64,000 nucleotides of DNA. Source: Holophagae bacterium (GTDB lineage Bacteria > Acidobacteriota > Holophagae > Acanthopleuribacterales > Acanthopleuribacteraceae). The notes under the pieces are model-generated. The model was not told where the DNA came from. It saw only the letters and a list, made by a program, of their open reading frames with translations, and did no database searches. Position 1 is the stretch's first letter; each line of letters begins with the position of its first letter. Positions 46,205 through 54,817 of this stretch are shown here, in pieces. Location of the stretch: contig JAJCXM010000004.1 of NCBI GenBank assembly GCA_029263455.1, forward strand, positions 248,001 through 312,000, in the 5' to 3' direction. Position numbers and translations under genes: made by a program.

Positions 46205-47920
46205 TCAAAGCACCGTCTCTTTGACGACTTCCTCAATGGTGGTTGAGCCTTGAAGGATCTTCGCTATCCCACTGCGCCTTAGCGTGATCATACCGTCCTC
46301 AAGTGCTTGTTCTCGCAATTCCACCGAGTTAGCACCGGTAAGAATGAGCTCGCGTACGGGGTCGGTCACCTCCATAACTTCAAACAAACCGACCCGACCT
46401 CTAAACCCTGTTTGGTTGCAGTTTGCACAACCCTGACCGTCCATGATTTCGGCTACTTCTGCTTCTTCCTCAGTAAATCCGACATCAAGCAAAGCTTTCC
46501 TGGGTAGCGACAAAACATGTTTACATTCCTTGCACACGCGGCGAACCAGTCGCTGTGCACAAATTAAATGAACTGAAGTTGCGACCAGAAAGGGTTCAAT
46601 GCCCATATTCATGAGGCGGTTGATCGTACTGGGCGCATCATTGGTATGCAATGTACTCAAAACTAAGTGACCGGTTAAGCTCGCCTTAATGGCAATCTCT
46701 GCGGTCTCGAAATCACGAATCTCTCCAACTAAAACGATATTGGGATCCTGCCGCAAAAACGAACGCAAAGCCGCAGCAAAGTTAAGTCCAATTTGCTCTT
46801 TCATCTGAACCTGATTGATGCCAGCCATATTAAATTCGACAGGGTCCTCAGCAGTCATGATGTTGGTTGTAGGTGTATTCAATTGCTGAATGGCACTATA
46901 CAGAGTATTCGTCTTGCCACTTCCGGTGGGACCGGTTACGAGTGCCATGCCCCATGGTCGATGGATTGCCGTCTCAAACAGATCTAGTGATTTTTGTTCG
47001 AATCCTAATTTCGTCATGTCCAACATTAGTTTGTCGGAGTCCAACAGCCGCATGACAATTTTTTCGCCGAAGAGGCAAGGCAGCGCCGAAACTCGATAAT
47101 CGAGCTCTTTGCGACGACCATCTAGGTTCATTTTCAGTTTGATGCGGCCATCTTGCGGTAAACGTTTTTCGGATATGTCCAACTTGGCCATGATCTTCAC
47201 ACGACTCAAGATTGCATCGCGCATGCGCAACGGCGGCGTCATTTGTTCATGTAATAAACCATCAATTCGGTAACGAACGCGGAATTCTTTTTCATAAGGC
47301 TCGATATGAATATCGCTCGCGCCTTTGCGAACTGCATCGGTCAAAATGATGTTGACCAGCTTGACGACCGGCGCGTCTTCAGATGAATTCTCCAAAGTAT
47401 TAACGTCGACATCTGCTTCTTCTTCGATCACCTCGAGGTCCGAAGTGTCCTCTTCAAACTCGATGTCGTCCATTACCTTCTTGAGTTCCAACGCCGTTGT
47501 CGAACCATAATACTTGTCGATTGCTTCCCGCAAAGCGAGTTCACTGGTTACAACAGGTTCGATGTTGTAGCCCGTCATAAACTTGATGTCGTCCATGGCG
47601 AATACGTTAGAAGGATCCGTCATGGCGAGTGTCAATGTCGCACCCGTTCGACTGATGGGAAGCACCTGATATTTTTGGGCCACATCTGGTGGGATCAATT
47701 TAATGATTTCGCGATCAATCTCGAATACAGATAGATTGATTGCGGGCACACCATATTGCTGGCTCAAGAATTGAGTTATTTCGTCTTCTTTGACATAACC
47801 AAGCTTAATCAGCGTATAACCCAAACGGCCGCCATGCTCGTTCTGCACAGAAATCGCCTCAGTTAGCTGCTCTTTTGAGATCAGCTTGGCGTCTACGAGG
47901 AGCTCGCCTAACTTGCTCAC
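46205..47920 (-). CDS. pilB: type IV pilus extension ATPase PilB
   Basis: 571 residues, GTG start with GGAGG upstream. The N-terminal MshEN/GSPII_E domain (about 1-150, a possible c-di-GMP binding region in relatives) is followed by the ATPase core with VTGPTGSGKTNTLYS (Walker A), IMTAEDPVEFN, IVLVGEIRDFETAE (Walker B) and LSTLHTNDA. The zinc-binding cysteines CKEC and CANC near residues 470-515 are intact. It drives pilus assembly and heads the pilB-T-C-S-R group. Its promoter region has paired repeats. Confidence 0.95.
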   Translation of the reverse strand: MSKLGELLVDAKLISKEQLTEAISVQNEHGGRLGYTLIKLGYVKEDEITQFLSQQYGVPAINLSVFEIDREIIKLIPPDVAQKYQVLPISRTGATLTLAMTDPSNVFAMDDIKFMTGYNIEPVVTSELALREAIDKYYGSTTALELKKVMDDIEFEEDTSDLEVIEEEADVDVNTLENSSEDAPVVKLVNIILTDAVRKGASDIHIEPYEKEFRVRYRIDGLLHEQMTPPLRMRDAILSRVKIMAKLDISEKRLPQDGRIKLKMNLDGRRKELDYRVSALPCLFGEKIVMRLLDSDKLMLDMTKLGFEQKSLDLFETAIHRPWGMALVTGPTGSGKTNTLYSAIQQLNTPTTNIMTAEDPVEFNMAGINQVQMKEQIGLNFAAALRSFLRQDPNIVLVGEIRDFETAEIAIKASLTGHLVLSTLHTNDAPSTINRLMNMGIEPFLVATSVHLICAQRLVRRVCKECKHVLSLPRKALLDVGFTEEEAEVAEIMDGQGCANCNQTGFRGRVGLFEVMEVTDPVRELILTGANSVELREQALEDGMITLRRSGIAKILQGSTTIEEVVKETVL

Positions 47921-47929
47921 TCAGCCTCC

Positions 47930-47992
47930 AATGTCAATTGTTACTATCCCAAGACTAATGATTCTTAGTGGAAATGTCAATTGGAAGCTGAG
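47930..47992. repeat. direct and inverted repeats around the pilB promoter
   Basis: AATGTCAATTG occurs twice in direct orientation at 47930-47940 and 47973-47983, 43 bp apart. The upstream copy (in pilB orientation) contains the -35 hexamer; the other lies near the ribosome site. An inverted repeat also links 47920-47932 and 47980-47992 (12 of 13 positions match). Together they look like operator elements bracketing the transcription start. Confidence 0.5.
47952..47980 (-). promoter_or_regulatory. sigma70 promoter of pilB
   Basis: On the minus strand TTGACA (47980-47975), 17 bases, then TAGTCT (47957-47952). Transcription would start near 47945, leaving a leader of about 25 bases with GGAGG before the GTG at 47920. 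Confidence 0.6.
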
Positions 47993-48128
47993 GGAATGCA
48001 TGACACATGAGCTGAGTCACAATTCTAGATAAGATGCTGATATCAAGATAGTTGAACACAGTATTCACGCCTGCACATCGCCCTTCTAGCGCTGTCGCAA
48101 CAGGAATACATATTAATAAAATCCGCCA

Positions 48129-48644
48129 TCAGCAAAACTCATTTTTTGTGGGATCCCGAAAACAGGAAGTAATTAATTGCACCACAGCTTCAGGTCGATC
48201 ATCGTGCAAAGGCAACACAAAATCAGATACTGCATATAAGACACGTCTTTTGCGGTACAACAGACGAAGGCGCCAGGCTTGTGCCAAAGGTCTAGATGAG
48301 TCGCCTTGGATGCGTTGGTACAGTAGTTCAAATGGCCAGTCCAAGAAAATGCTAATGGCATGGCGATGCAGCCATTTTCGAACCGGCTCCTCGGCAAACG
48401 CACCACCGCCAAGCGCGATAACAGTATCCTTTCCAGTTTGCATGAGCGTCTCAACCTCAAAGCGTCGAAACACTGCTTCGCCCCGCTGTGCGAATAATTC
48501 CGCAATCGGCAAACCGCATCGCTGCACAATGGCTGCGTCCAAGTCCACGAAACCAGCACCTAGAGACTTAGCCAGACGGAGGCCTATTTCTGACTTGCCT
48601 GCGCCCATGAAGCCCACCAGGGCGATGCGGGTCGGCGCGGTCAA
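48129..48644 (-). CDS. aroK: shikimate kinase
   Basis: 171 residues, normal length; start TTG 48644, four bases after the accC stop. Shikimate kinase phosphorylates shikimate in aromatic amino acid synthesis. Walker A is GFMGAGKSEIGLRLA, the shikimate-binding D-L-D follows, R-R-F-E is present, then VIALGGGAF and the lid D-S-S-R-P-L-A. The C-terminal ~50 residues are more divergent. It is coupled to accC rather than to other aro genes. A 208 bp gap separates it from pilB. Confidence 0.88.
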   Translation of the reverse strand: MTAPTRIALVGFMGAGKSEIGLRLAKSLGAGFVDLDAAIVQRCGLPIAELFAQRGEAVFRRFEVETLMQTGKDTVIALGGGAFAEEPVRKWLHRHAISIFLDWPFELLYQRIQGDSSRPLAQAWRLRLLYRKRRVLYAVSDFVLPLHDDRPEAVVQLITSCFRDPTKNEFC

Positions 48645-48648
48645 ATTC

Positions 48649-49998
48649 CTACCAGCTAACGCGTTTTAGGAAGTCTTCCATGAAGCGAGTGCTAAATTCA
48701 CCGCGCTGAAACTGATCATCATCGAGTATCTTCAAATGAAGCGGTATGCTCGTAGAGATGCCTTCGAGAATCATGAGGTCGAGCGCTCTCTTCATGCGTG
48801 CGATAGCTTCCTTACGATCAGCGCCATGAGTCATGACTTTTGCAATCATGGAATCATATGTAGGCGGCACGCGGTAACCCGCGTATACAGCTGAATCGAT
48901 GCGGACACCGGGACCGCCTGGCGCGTGAAAATGTTCGATCAAGCCAGGCGATGGACGAAACGATCGCGGGTCTTCTGCGTTAATTCTGCATTCAAGAGCA
49001 TGGCCCGTAAGTTTAATATCTTTTTGTTTTAGGGTTAACGCTTCTCCAGCAGCAATACGAATTTGCCATTTGACTAAATCGATACCTGTTACCAACTCGG
49101 TCACACCGTGTTCTACCTGAATGCGCGTATTCATTTCCATGAAATAGAAGGAACCGTCATCGTCTACCAAAAATTCAACGGTGCCGGCATTGTAGTAATT
49201 CGTTGCTTGCGCCGCCTTAATCGCCGCCAAGCCCATTTCTTTGCGCAATTTGGCCGTCAAAACCGGGGAAGGCGATTCTTCAATGATCTTCTGGTGTCTT
49301 CGTTGAATACTACATTCCCGCTCGCCCAAATGAATCAAATTCCCATTCTGGTCCCCAAGAATTTGGATTTCTATATGGCGCGGGCTGGTCAAGTATTTCT
49401 CGATATAGACTTCGCCATTACCGAACGCAATTTCCGCTTCGGATTGCGCAGTAGCAATGGCATTCTCCAGCTCATCTTCCGTTCGGACGATACGCATGCC
49501 GCGACCACCGCCACCTGCGCTAGCCTTGATAATAACGGGCATGCCAATTTTCTTCGCCACCGCGACAGCTTCTTCTTGGCTCGAAATTGGACCGTCCGAA
49601 CCTGGCAAAACGGGTACGCCCGCAGCAATCATGGTCTTACGCGCTTGAGCCTTGTCGCCCATCATTCGGATAGAGTTTGAGGACGGACCAATGAAACACA
49701 AATTACACGATTCGGCGACCTCGATGAAGTGCGAGTTTTCGGACAAAAATCCATAACCCGGATGGATTGCCTCGGCGCCGGTTATTTCCGCAGCGGAAAT
49801 AATGGCAGGAACATTCAGATAGCTTTGCGCAGAAGGAGCCGGGCCGATACAAATATCTTCGTCGGCAAATCGGCGGTGCAAAGCAAATTTGTCAGCCTCA
49901 GAATAGACAGCAACCGTTTTAATGCCCATATCCCGGCAAGCCCAAATAACGCGTAGCGCAATCTCACCTCGATTTGCGATGAGTACTTTTTCAAACAT
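48649..49998 (-). CDS. accC: acetyl-CoA carboxylase, biotin carboxylase subunit
   Basis: 449 residues, full length. It has the ATP-grasp fold of biotin carboxylase: [20 protein letters not shown] at the N-terminus, [12 protein letters not shown], the glycine-rich ATP lid [45 protein letters not shown] and the catalytic [18 protein letters not shown]. It carboxylates the biotin carried by AccB in the first committed step of fatty acid synthesis. It starts 3 bp after accB. Confidence 0.96.
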   Translation of the reverse strand: MFEKVLIANRGEIALRVIWACRDMGIKTVAVYSEADKFALHRRFADEDICIGPAPSAQSYLNVPAIISAAEITGAEAIHPGYGFLSENSHFIEVAESCNLCFIGPSSNSIRMMGDKAQARKTMIAAGVPVLPGSDGPISSQEEAVAVAKKIGMPVIIKASAGGGGRGMRIVRTEDELENAIATAQSEAEIAFGNGEVYIEKYLTSPRHIEIQILGDQNGNLIHLGERECSIQRRHQKIIEESPSPVLTAKLRKEMGLAAIKAAQATNYYNAGTVEFLVDDDGSFYFMEMNTRIQVEHGVTELVTGIDLVKWQIRIAAGEALTLKQKDIKLTGHALECRINAEDPRSFRPSPGLIEHFHAPGGPGVRIDSAVYAGYRVPPTYDSMIAKVMTHGADRKEAIARMKRALDLMILEGISTSIPLHLKILDDDQFQRGEFSTRFMEDFLKRVSW

Positions 49999-50001
49999 GC
50001 G

Positions 50002-50460
50002 TCAGCCGACCGATTTGATAGCAAATAGCCTTTGGCCATATTCAATCGGTTGAGCGTTTTCTACAAAACAAGACACGACCTCGCCAGACACATCACTTTG
50101 AATCTCATTCATGAGTTTCATCGCTTCCACAATGCAAAGCGTTTGTCCAACGGAAACGTGACTTCCAACTTTCACAAATGCTTCCGCTTTTGGGTTAGGC
50201 GCTGAATAATAGGTGCCTACAATCGGAGAAGTGACATACTGCAAATGTTCGTCTGTCTCTTCTAAAGCCAGTGTGGGGTTGGAGTCAACGTAACCAGCTG
50301 CCGTGGGCGGTCCGCCGGCCGACAAAACAGGCGATTCCTGATAGCTTTCACCGCGACGGCGAACTAACTTAAATTCAAAGCCCTCACGTTTGATATCGAG
50401 CCGATCCAAATCGCTGTGGGAAAATAGCTCGATGAGCTCTTTGATCTCTTCAAACTCCAT
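50002..50460 (-). CDS. accB: acetyl-CoA carboxylase biotin carboxyl carrier protein
   Basis: 152 residues from ATG 50460 (MEFEEIKELIELFSHSDLDR, the normal AccB N-terminus); ATG 50478 is an alternative. The N-terminal helix and a linker with prolines lead to the biotinyl domain (VTSPIVGTYYSAPNPKAEAF, then the biotin site EAMKLMNEI, with Lys as the attachment residue). It carries carboxybiotin between AccC and the carboxyltransferase. A consensus promoter with an overlapping inverted repeat lies upstream. Confidence 0.94.
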   Translation of the reverse strand: MEFEEIKELIELFSHSDLDRLDIKREGFEFKLVRRRGESYQESPVLSAGGPPTAAGYVDSNPTLALEETDEHLQYVTSPIVGTYYSAPNPKAEAFVKVGSHVSVGQTLCIVEAMKLMNEIQSDVSGEVVSCFVENAQPIEYGQRLFAIKSVG

Positions 50461-50517
50461 GAATTCTTCCCCAACCATCTAAAACAAAAGCTATCGCCGA
50501 ACTCGAGAACATGCAGA

Positions 50518-50545
50518 ATATTAGCGGTTCAAGCTGAAAAGTCAA
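50518..50545 (-). promoter_or_regulatory. sigma70 promoter of accBC-aroK
   Basis: On the minus strand TTGACT (50545-50540), 16 bases, then TAATAT (50523-50518). It is a near-consensus pair about 58 bases before the accB ATG. It overlaps an imperfect inverted repeat at 50527-50553. Confidence 0.65.
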
Positions 50546-50553
50546 GCTCGAAC
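50527..50553. repeat. inverted repeat overlapping the accB -35 box
   Basis: GTTCAAGCT (50527-50535) and AGCTCGAAC (50545-50553) form an inverted repeat with one mismatch, separated by nine bases. It covers the spacer and touches the -35 hexamer, so it could be an operator; alternatively it is a short terminator for the Roadblock gene that ends at 50557. Confidence 0.4.
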
Positions 50554-50556
50554 GAC

Positions 50557-50907
50557 CTAGTCAATCATGCGATAGCAGTCGTAGGATTTAACCTTAAGCA
50601 GATACTTCAACTTCGCTGTCCAGTTGAGCTTACTACATATTCCCATCAAAAAATAATCTTCACTGATCAGCTGAATGACGACCGATCGCTGTTTGTAAGT
50701 GAAAACAAGATTTCGCAATTCCCCAGATTCCAGTTCGGAGCCGAAGCGCTGACATTCTTTGATCAAGCTTGCGGCTTCAACAACCATCAACTCATCTTCA
50801 TCTCGCTGCGCCAGCTTAGAAACCATTATGCCATCTGTTGCCGCGATGATGATGTTTTGCACACCTTGCATTCTATTGGCGATGTCATCGATAATTTCAT
50901 GAAACAT
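50557..50907 (-). CDS. Roadblock/LC7 domain protein
   Basis: 116 residues, a single Roadblock/LC7 fold: helix FHEIIDDIANRMQGVQN, strand IIIAATDGIMVSKLA, then a long helix (ELMVVEAASLIKECQRFG) and strands (RSVVIQLISEDYFLMGIC). Such proteins (MglB and others) dimerise and act on small GTPases of the MglA type; no MglA gene is in this window. It overlaps the acidic TPR gene by 11 bp and so belongs to the pilM-Q transcription unit, suggesting a role in controlling pilus activity or polarity. This is inference from context. Confidence 0.83.
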   Translation of the reverse strand: MFHEIIDDIANRMQGVQNIIIAATDGIMVSKLAQRDEDELMVVEAASLIKECQRFGSELESGELRNLVFTYKQRSVVIQLISEDYFLMGICSKLNWTAKLKYLLKVKSYDCYRMID

Positions 50908-52111
50908 GATGTTGTTCCTTTAGTTCCGTTAACCAGGCATTTAGAAATCGAATTTTTCGTTGTGATAGCGACTCCAAATCCATTAAGTTATGTAGCCTTC
51001 TTATACTGGATTCAATCCGCTCATCGTTAGGTTTATCTTGTTTAAGTTTGAGTAGAATCGTCATCGCCTCTTCCACATGACCTTGTTTCTCATAAAGTTC
51101 AGCAAGAGTCAGCGAAACTTCGCTATTTTCTGCGTCGTCATCAGGTTCGGTTTCGGCCGGCAGCGGTGCCCACGAATCTTCGGGTGCAAATCCAGCCTCG
51201 GTCCAAGATTCCGATGTTTCCTTGAATTCGTCAACCTGTGGTTCGTCACTGACAGGGACGTCGTCACTATCCATGTCAAACACATCGTCGGCACTATCAT
51301 CGAAATCTTCGATCTCGTCAAAGGCACCCTTTGGTCCTTCAACTTCGATGCCGGCGGCGATGTCTTCCCACTCTGTGCCCCACTCAGATTCCGTCTCTGT
51401 CACTTTATGGTCAACGACCAACTCTTCAGCCGATAGCCGGTCCGGTACAAACTGGACAGGCATGTCCACAATAGACGGCTCGTCGATACTCAAGTCAAGC
51501 TGTTCATCTGCCTCAAACTCTTCCACAGGCTCCAAGTCGCGATGTGCACCACCTACCATCAACTGTTCGTCATCGCCGCCATACGAAACATCACCTGAAC
51601 TGAGTTCAGCTACCTCGAGCATACCCGATTCCGTCATTGATGGTGGCTCGCTGCTGACTACGATTGGCGCTGGATCTGGTGCAGGTTCGGGCTCAGGATC
51701 TGCGGGTAACTCAGCTACCTGTTCCGTTTGGGCAACCAGCGCTAAGACCTCGTCGCTCTGATCAAAAAGCACTAATTTGTCAAGAAACTCACGTGCGCTA
51801 TCAAAGTCTTTACGACCAATGGCTATTTCACTTAGGCTCCTAAGCGCATGGATATTGTCCGGTACTTGTTGCAACACTTTCTTGAATTCGATCTCAGACT
51901 CATGGATCCTTCCTAGACCCAAGAACACGCGACCCAAGCTCACTCGCGCGGGGAGATATCCAGCATGGTTGCCTAATCCAACCGTCAACACTTCCAATGC
52001 CTCGGAATAACGTTCGAGTTTCCGAAACTCTTCCGCTAAACGCAGAAAGACCCGAGAGTTCGGGTCTTCCTGTAATTGCCTTTGAAGTGAGTCGATTAAA
52101 TAGTCATTCAC
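50897..52111 (-). CDS. acidic TPR protein of the pilQ operon
   Basis: 404 residues, GTG start overlapping the upstream stop as GTGA. Residues 1-130 are TPR repeats (YSEALEVLTVGLGNHAGYLP, then ESEIEFKKVLQQVPDNIHAL, then DSAREFLDKLVLF). Residues ~135-330 are a very acidic, proline/serine-rich low-complexity linker, probably disordered. Residues ~335-404 return to a TPR (LTLAELYEKQGHVEEAMTIL, with KLKQDKPNDERIESSIRRL). There is no signal peptide, so it is cytoplasmic, unlike the outer-membrane TPR pilotins (Tgl/PilF). It may be a scaffold linking the Roadblock protein to the pilus base. Confidence 0.8.
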   Translation of the reverse strand: MNDYLIDSLQRQLQEDPNSRVFLRLAEEFRKLERYSEALEVLTVGLGNHAGYLPARVSLGRVFLGLGRIHESEIEFKKVLQQVPDNIHALRSLSEIAIGRKDFDSAREFLDKLVLFDQSDEVLALVAQTEQVAELPADPEPEPAPDPAPIVVSSEPPSMTESGMLEVAELSSGDVSYGGDDEQLMVGGAHRDLEPVEEFEADEQLDLSIDEPSIVDMPVQFVPDRLSAEELVVDHKVTETESEWGTEWEDIAAGIEVEGPKGAFDEIEDFDDSADDVFDMDSDDVPVSDEPQVDEFKETSESWTEAGFAPEDSWAPLPAETEPDDDAENSEVSLTLAELYEKQGHVEEAMTILLKLKQDKPNDERIESSIRRLHNLMDLESLSQRKIRFLNAWLTELKEQHHVS

Positions 52112-54789
52112 GGATTAACTGATTCCACCGTTAGCAGAAGCTGTATATTCTCCTGCGTGTTGTCTTCATCAAATGCACTGACATTGACAAAGTAGTTACG
52201 TACTGTCCCATCAATAATGGGTAGGTTGTATGTTCCGCCTGTATCAGCCCTGAAACTTTCAACCCCGAAAACACTAAACCAACGCGATACCCCGTCCGTG
52301 GTCGGAGAGGGATTGGCACCCGCAGATGTGTCTTCACCCGGAAAGTCAAAGTAACCGCCAAAGTTGAATTCACCGAAGTTCTCATTGTCGCTTAAGGGCA
52401 CAATAAAGGTTCGGTCAAACGTCACATCGGCAATTCGGCCTGGATCCTCCGAGCCATGCTGAATATCCAAAACAATTGAAAGTGCCGGGGCAGGTATAAG
52501 TCCATCATGATCGACAGTGAATGCACCTGCGACAGAAGTTACGATTCCAGAATAATTCAGATAAAATGCAAGGCGTTGCGTGGGATCTACAATCCCCAAG
52601 CCGTTGTTATATAAACCATTATGGTTAAAGGCGATAGAGCCGTCATCGTCGCTCAAATAGTCAACCCTAAATACGACGCTGGACGACTGTGGTTCGACAA
52701 CCAACAGCTCTGTTACTTTAATGAGGAAGACCACGGCATCGTCAGTTGAATCTGGATCATCTTGATAATGAACATCAATATCACCCGAGCCTGTTCCCAC
52801 GGAACCCTGTGTGTAGTTTTCCGCACCGTTGAGCGTTCCACCAAAATCACCAGCAATGATCTGAACTTCCCATCTAAGGTCATCCGTATCCGGATCAAAG
52901 ATTGAGAAGCTCAAAACCCCATCCTGTCCGGGGAGTAAGCCCGTACCCAGGTTACCAGGTGTAAATGACACTGTCGCGATGGTGGGTGCGTTGTCCGTCC
53001 TGCGACCCGTCGTTGTAAAGGTCACCAACTCGACCGTACGATTCCCATCACCGGAATACCCGTAGTCGTCATCATCATAAGCTGATATTTCGAAGGTAAT
53101 GAAGCCGTTGTTACTTGATTGAGCATCCGTGAAGGTCACGGTTGCGTCGCCATGTCCACCAGGAATGAGACCAAATGAAGGCCCGTATACAGCGCCATCA
53201 CCGGCCACCCTAAAGACGGTCCATGAGCTATCTTTGTTTTCTGGATCGTCGATTCTAAATGAAAAGGCACCGCTGTCGCCATTGTCAATGGAACTACCAG
53301 GAGCCAAGTCAAGAATCTGAATGGTCGGCGGTTGATTAACAACTTCTGCCGTCACAGATACATTCAAGGTGGAGGTCACGATAGGTGAGCCGCCGACACC
53401 CGTTGCAATCAATGAGAATGCATTGGTTCCTAGGCGAGTCAGAGGTGGCGAAAGGAAGCTTTCTCTGCCTGTCACATCGCGGGACTGACCATTGATGGGT
53501 AATAATTCAAGTTTTTCAAAATCACCCGAAACTTTCCAGAAGAAAGCGACTTGTTGAAAGAGCGAGACGCTTGAGTGAGAAACCGAGAAGAATACGATTT
53601 CTGGAGGTGAAGGACCGCCCCCACCGGAAACGGTAATCGGTTGATCCAAGAACCTTGAGTCTTGAGTTCTATTAGACGATTTCTCAGCCAGCATAATGGG
53701 TCTGACAGTCGAATCTGGAATGATAGTTATTGAATCAAATGAAGGATCTTTGCTACCTAGATCCAAAGTTACGCCACTGTATTCGCTAGGTAAGATTGAT
53801 ATAGATGTGGGGCCTTCTTCCACAACCCAGGTCAAGGTCGTCGAGTCGCCGGCCACGAGACTATATCGGTTGGCAAAGAACTCAGTCACCGAAACACTAT
53901 TAGTCGAAGGTGCGTCCAGATTTTGAACGGTCACAGAAGGACCACTTGTGTTGACGGCCGAACCAAACAGGTTACTGACGGTCAGCACAGCACCAGGATA
54001 GGTAAGATCCTGTACGGACTCACCAAACTGAGGCGCCAGGAAGGCCGTATTCTGTCGAAAAGAACCTACAGGGAAGAGAAATCCTTCTAATGCAACAGAG
54101 TCCCCAAATGGCGTCAGTAGATTACCGCTGCTGACCACGCCTGCCGTACTCCAGCCTGCGACCCAATCATTGCCTAAAGGAACAGACGAAGAATAATCAA
54201 AGTGCGTAATTATTGGGAGAAGTTCGTCGATAGGATTGAATACACCACATTCAATGGTGAACCCACCTACTGCCGTAATCGTTTCGCCTGCTAGGGTGTG
54301 TGCGCGAACACGAATATTGGCGCGGAATTCAACAGGACTTGGATTATTCCGAAAGGATTGCCCAAAAGCGCTATACACCTTTTGAAAAGTTGTCACCACG
54401 GGGATTTCAACTTCGAGCACTTCGCCGATAGTTCCCGACACGGTCAACGTCCCAGCTAATGGACCGCCTTGCGTGTCTAGATTTGGGTTTCCGCCATCAA
54501 TGCGTTGATAGGATAGCTCGTAGTCATCAAGCACAACAGTCGTGCTTGACGCTTCAACGCCACTGAGTAATTGCTCTACTTCTAGCGTAAATAGAGACGT
54601 CGTGCCTTCTACGGATTTGATCATTTCGACTTCAACGTAACCGTTGCTGTCAGATAGGCTCACCGCCAAATGAGTCACGACACGCGTATCGTTGGCGCCG
54701 CCGCCGCAGCCAAAGAGCAACAAAAGCGCGATCATTGACTGCACGAAGATCCACATTTGCGAGTTTTTTCGATTCATCGATTTCAACAT
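52108..54789 (-). CDS. large Ig-like/beta-rich lipoprotein downstream of pilQ
   Basis: 893 residues from ATG 54789, chosen for the GAGGTGG ribosome site; GTG codons at 54801 and 54798 are alternatives. The N-terminus has a lipoprotein signal ending LLLLFGC followed by GGG. The body consists of repeated beta-sandwich-like stretches: PPTIQILDLAPGSSIDNGDS, then APTIATVSFTPGNLGTGLLP, each followed by a D-P-E/D-T-type turn (Ig- or cadherin-like), and an acidic glycine-rich tail with FNFGGYFDFPGED. No enzyme motif is seen. It sits right after pilQ (28 bp) and before the TPR gene, so an outer-membrane or surface role with the pilus is likely but unproven. Confidence 0.78.
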   Translation of the reverse strand: MLKSMNRKNSQMWIFVQSMIALLLLFGCGGGANDTRVVTHLAVSLSDSNGYVEVEMIKSVEGTTSLFTLEVEQLLSGVEASSTTVVLDDYELSYQRIDGGNPNLDTQGGPLAGTLTVSGTIGEVLEVEIPVVTTFQKVYSAFGQSFRNNPSPVEFRANIRVRAHTLAGETITAVGGFTIECGVFNPIDELLPIITHFDYSSSVPLGNDWVAGWSTAGVVSSGNLLTPFGDSVALEGFLFPVGSFRQNTAFLAPQFGESVQDLTYPGAVLTVSNLFGSAVNTSGPSVTVQNLDAPSTNSVSVTEFFANRYSLVAGDSTTLTWVVEEGPTSISILPSEYSGVTLDLGSKDPSFDSITIIPDSTVRPIMLAEKSSNRTQDSRFLDQPITVSGGGGPSPPEIVFFSVSHSSVSLFQQVAFFWKVSGDFEKLELLPINGQSRDVTGRESFLSPPLTRLGTNAFSLIATGVGGSPIVTSTLNVSVTAEVVNQPPTIQILDLAPGSSIDNGDSGAFSFRIDDPENKDSSWTVFRVAGDGAVYGPSFGLIPGGHGDATVTFTDAQSSNNGFITFEISAYDDDDYGYSGDGNRTVELVTFTTTGRRTDNAPTIATVSFTPGNLGTGLLPGQDGVLSFSIFDPDTDDLRWEVQIIAGDFGGTLNGAENYTQGSVGTGSGDIDVHYQDDPDSTDDAVVFLIKVTELLVVEPQSSSVVFRVDYLSDDDGSIAFNHNGLYNNGLGIVDPTQRLAFYLNYSGIVTSVAGAFTVDHDGLIPAPALSIVLDIQHGSEDPGRIADVTFDRTFIVPLSDNENFGEFNFGGYFDFPGEDTSAGANPSPTTDGVSRWFSVFGVESFRADTGGTYNLPIIDGTVRNYFVNVSAFDEDNTQENIQLLLTVESVNP

Positions 54790-54817
54790 ATTAACCACCA
54801 CCTCTTCGTGTGCGCCT

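Noticed and set aside
48052-48669. 205-codon plus-strand ORF
   Set aside because: It is the antisense shadow of aroK, which has complete shikimate kinase motifs.
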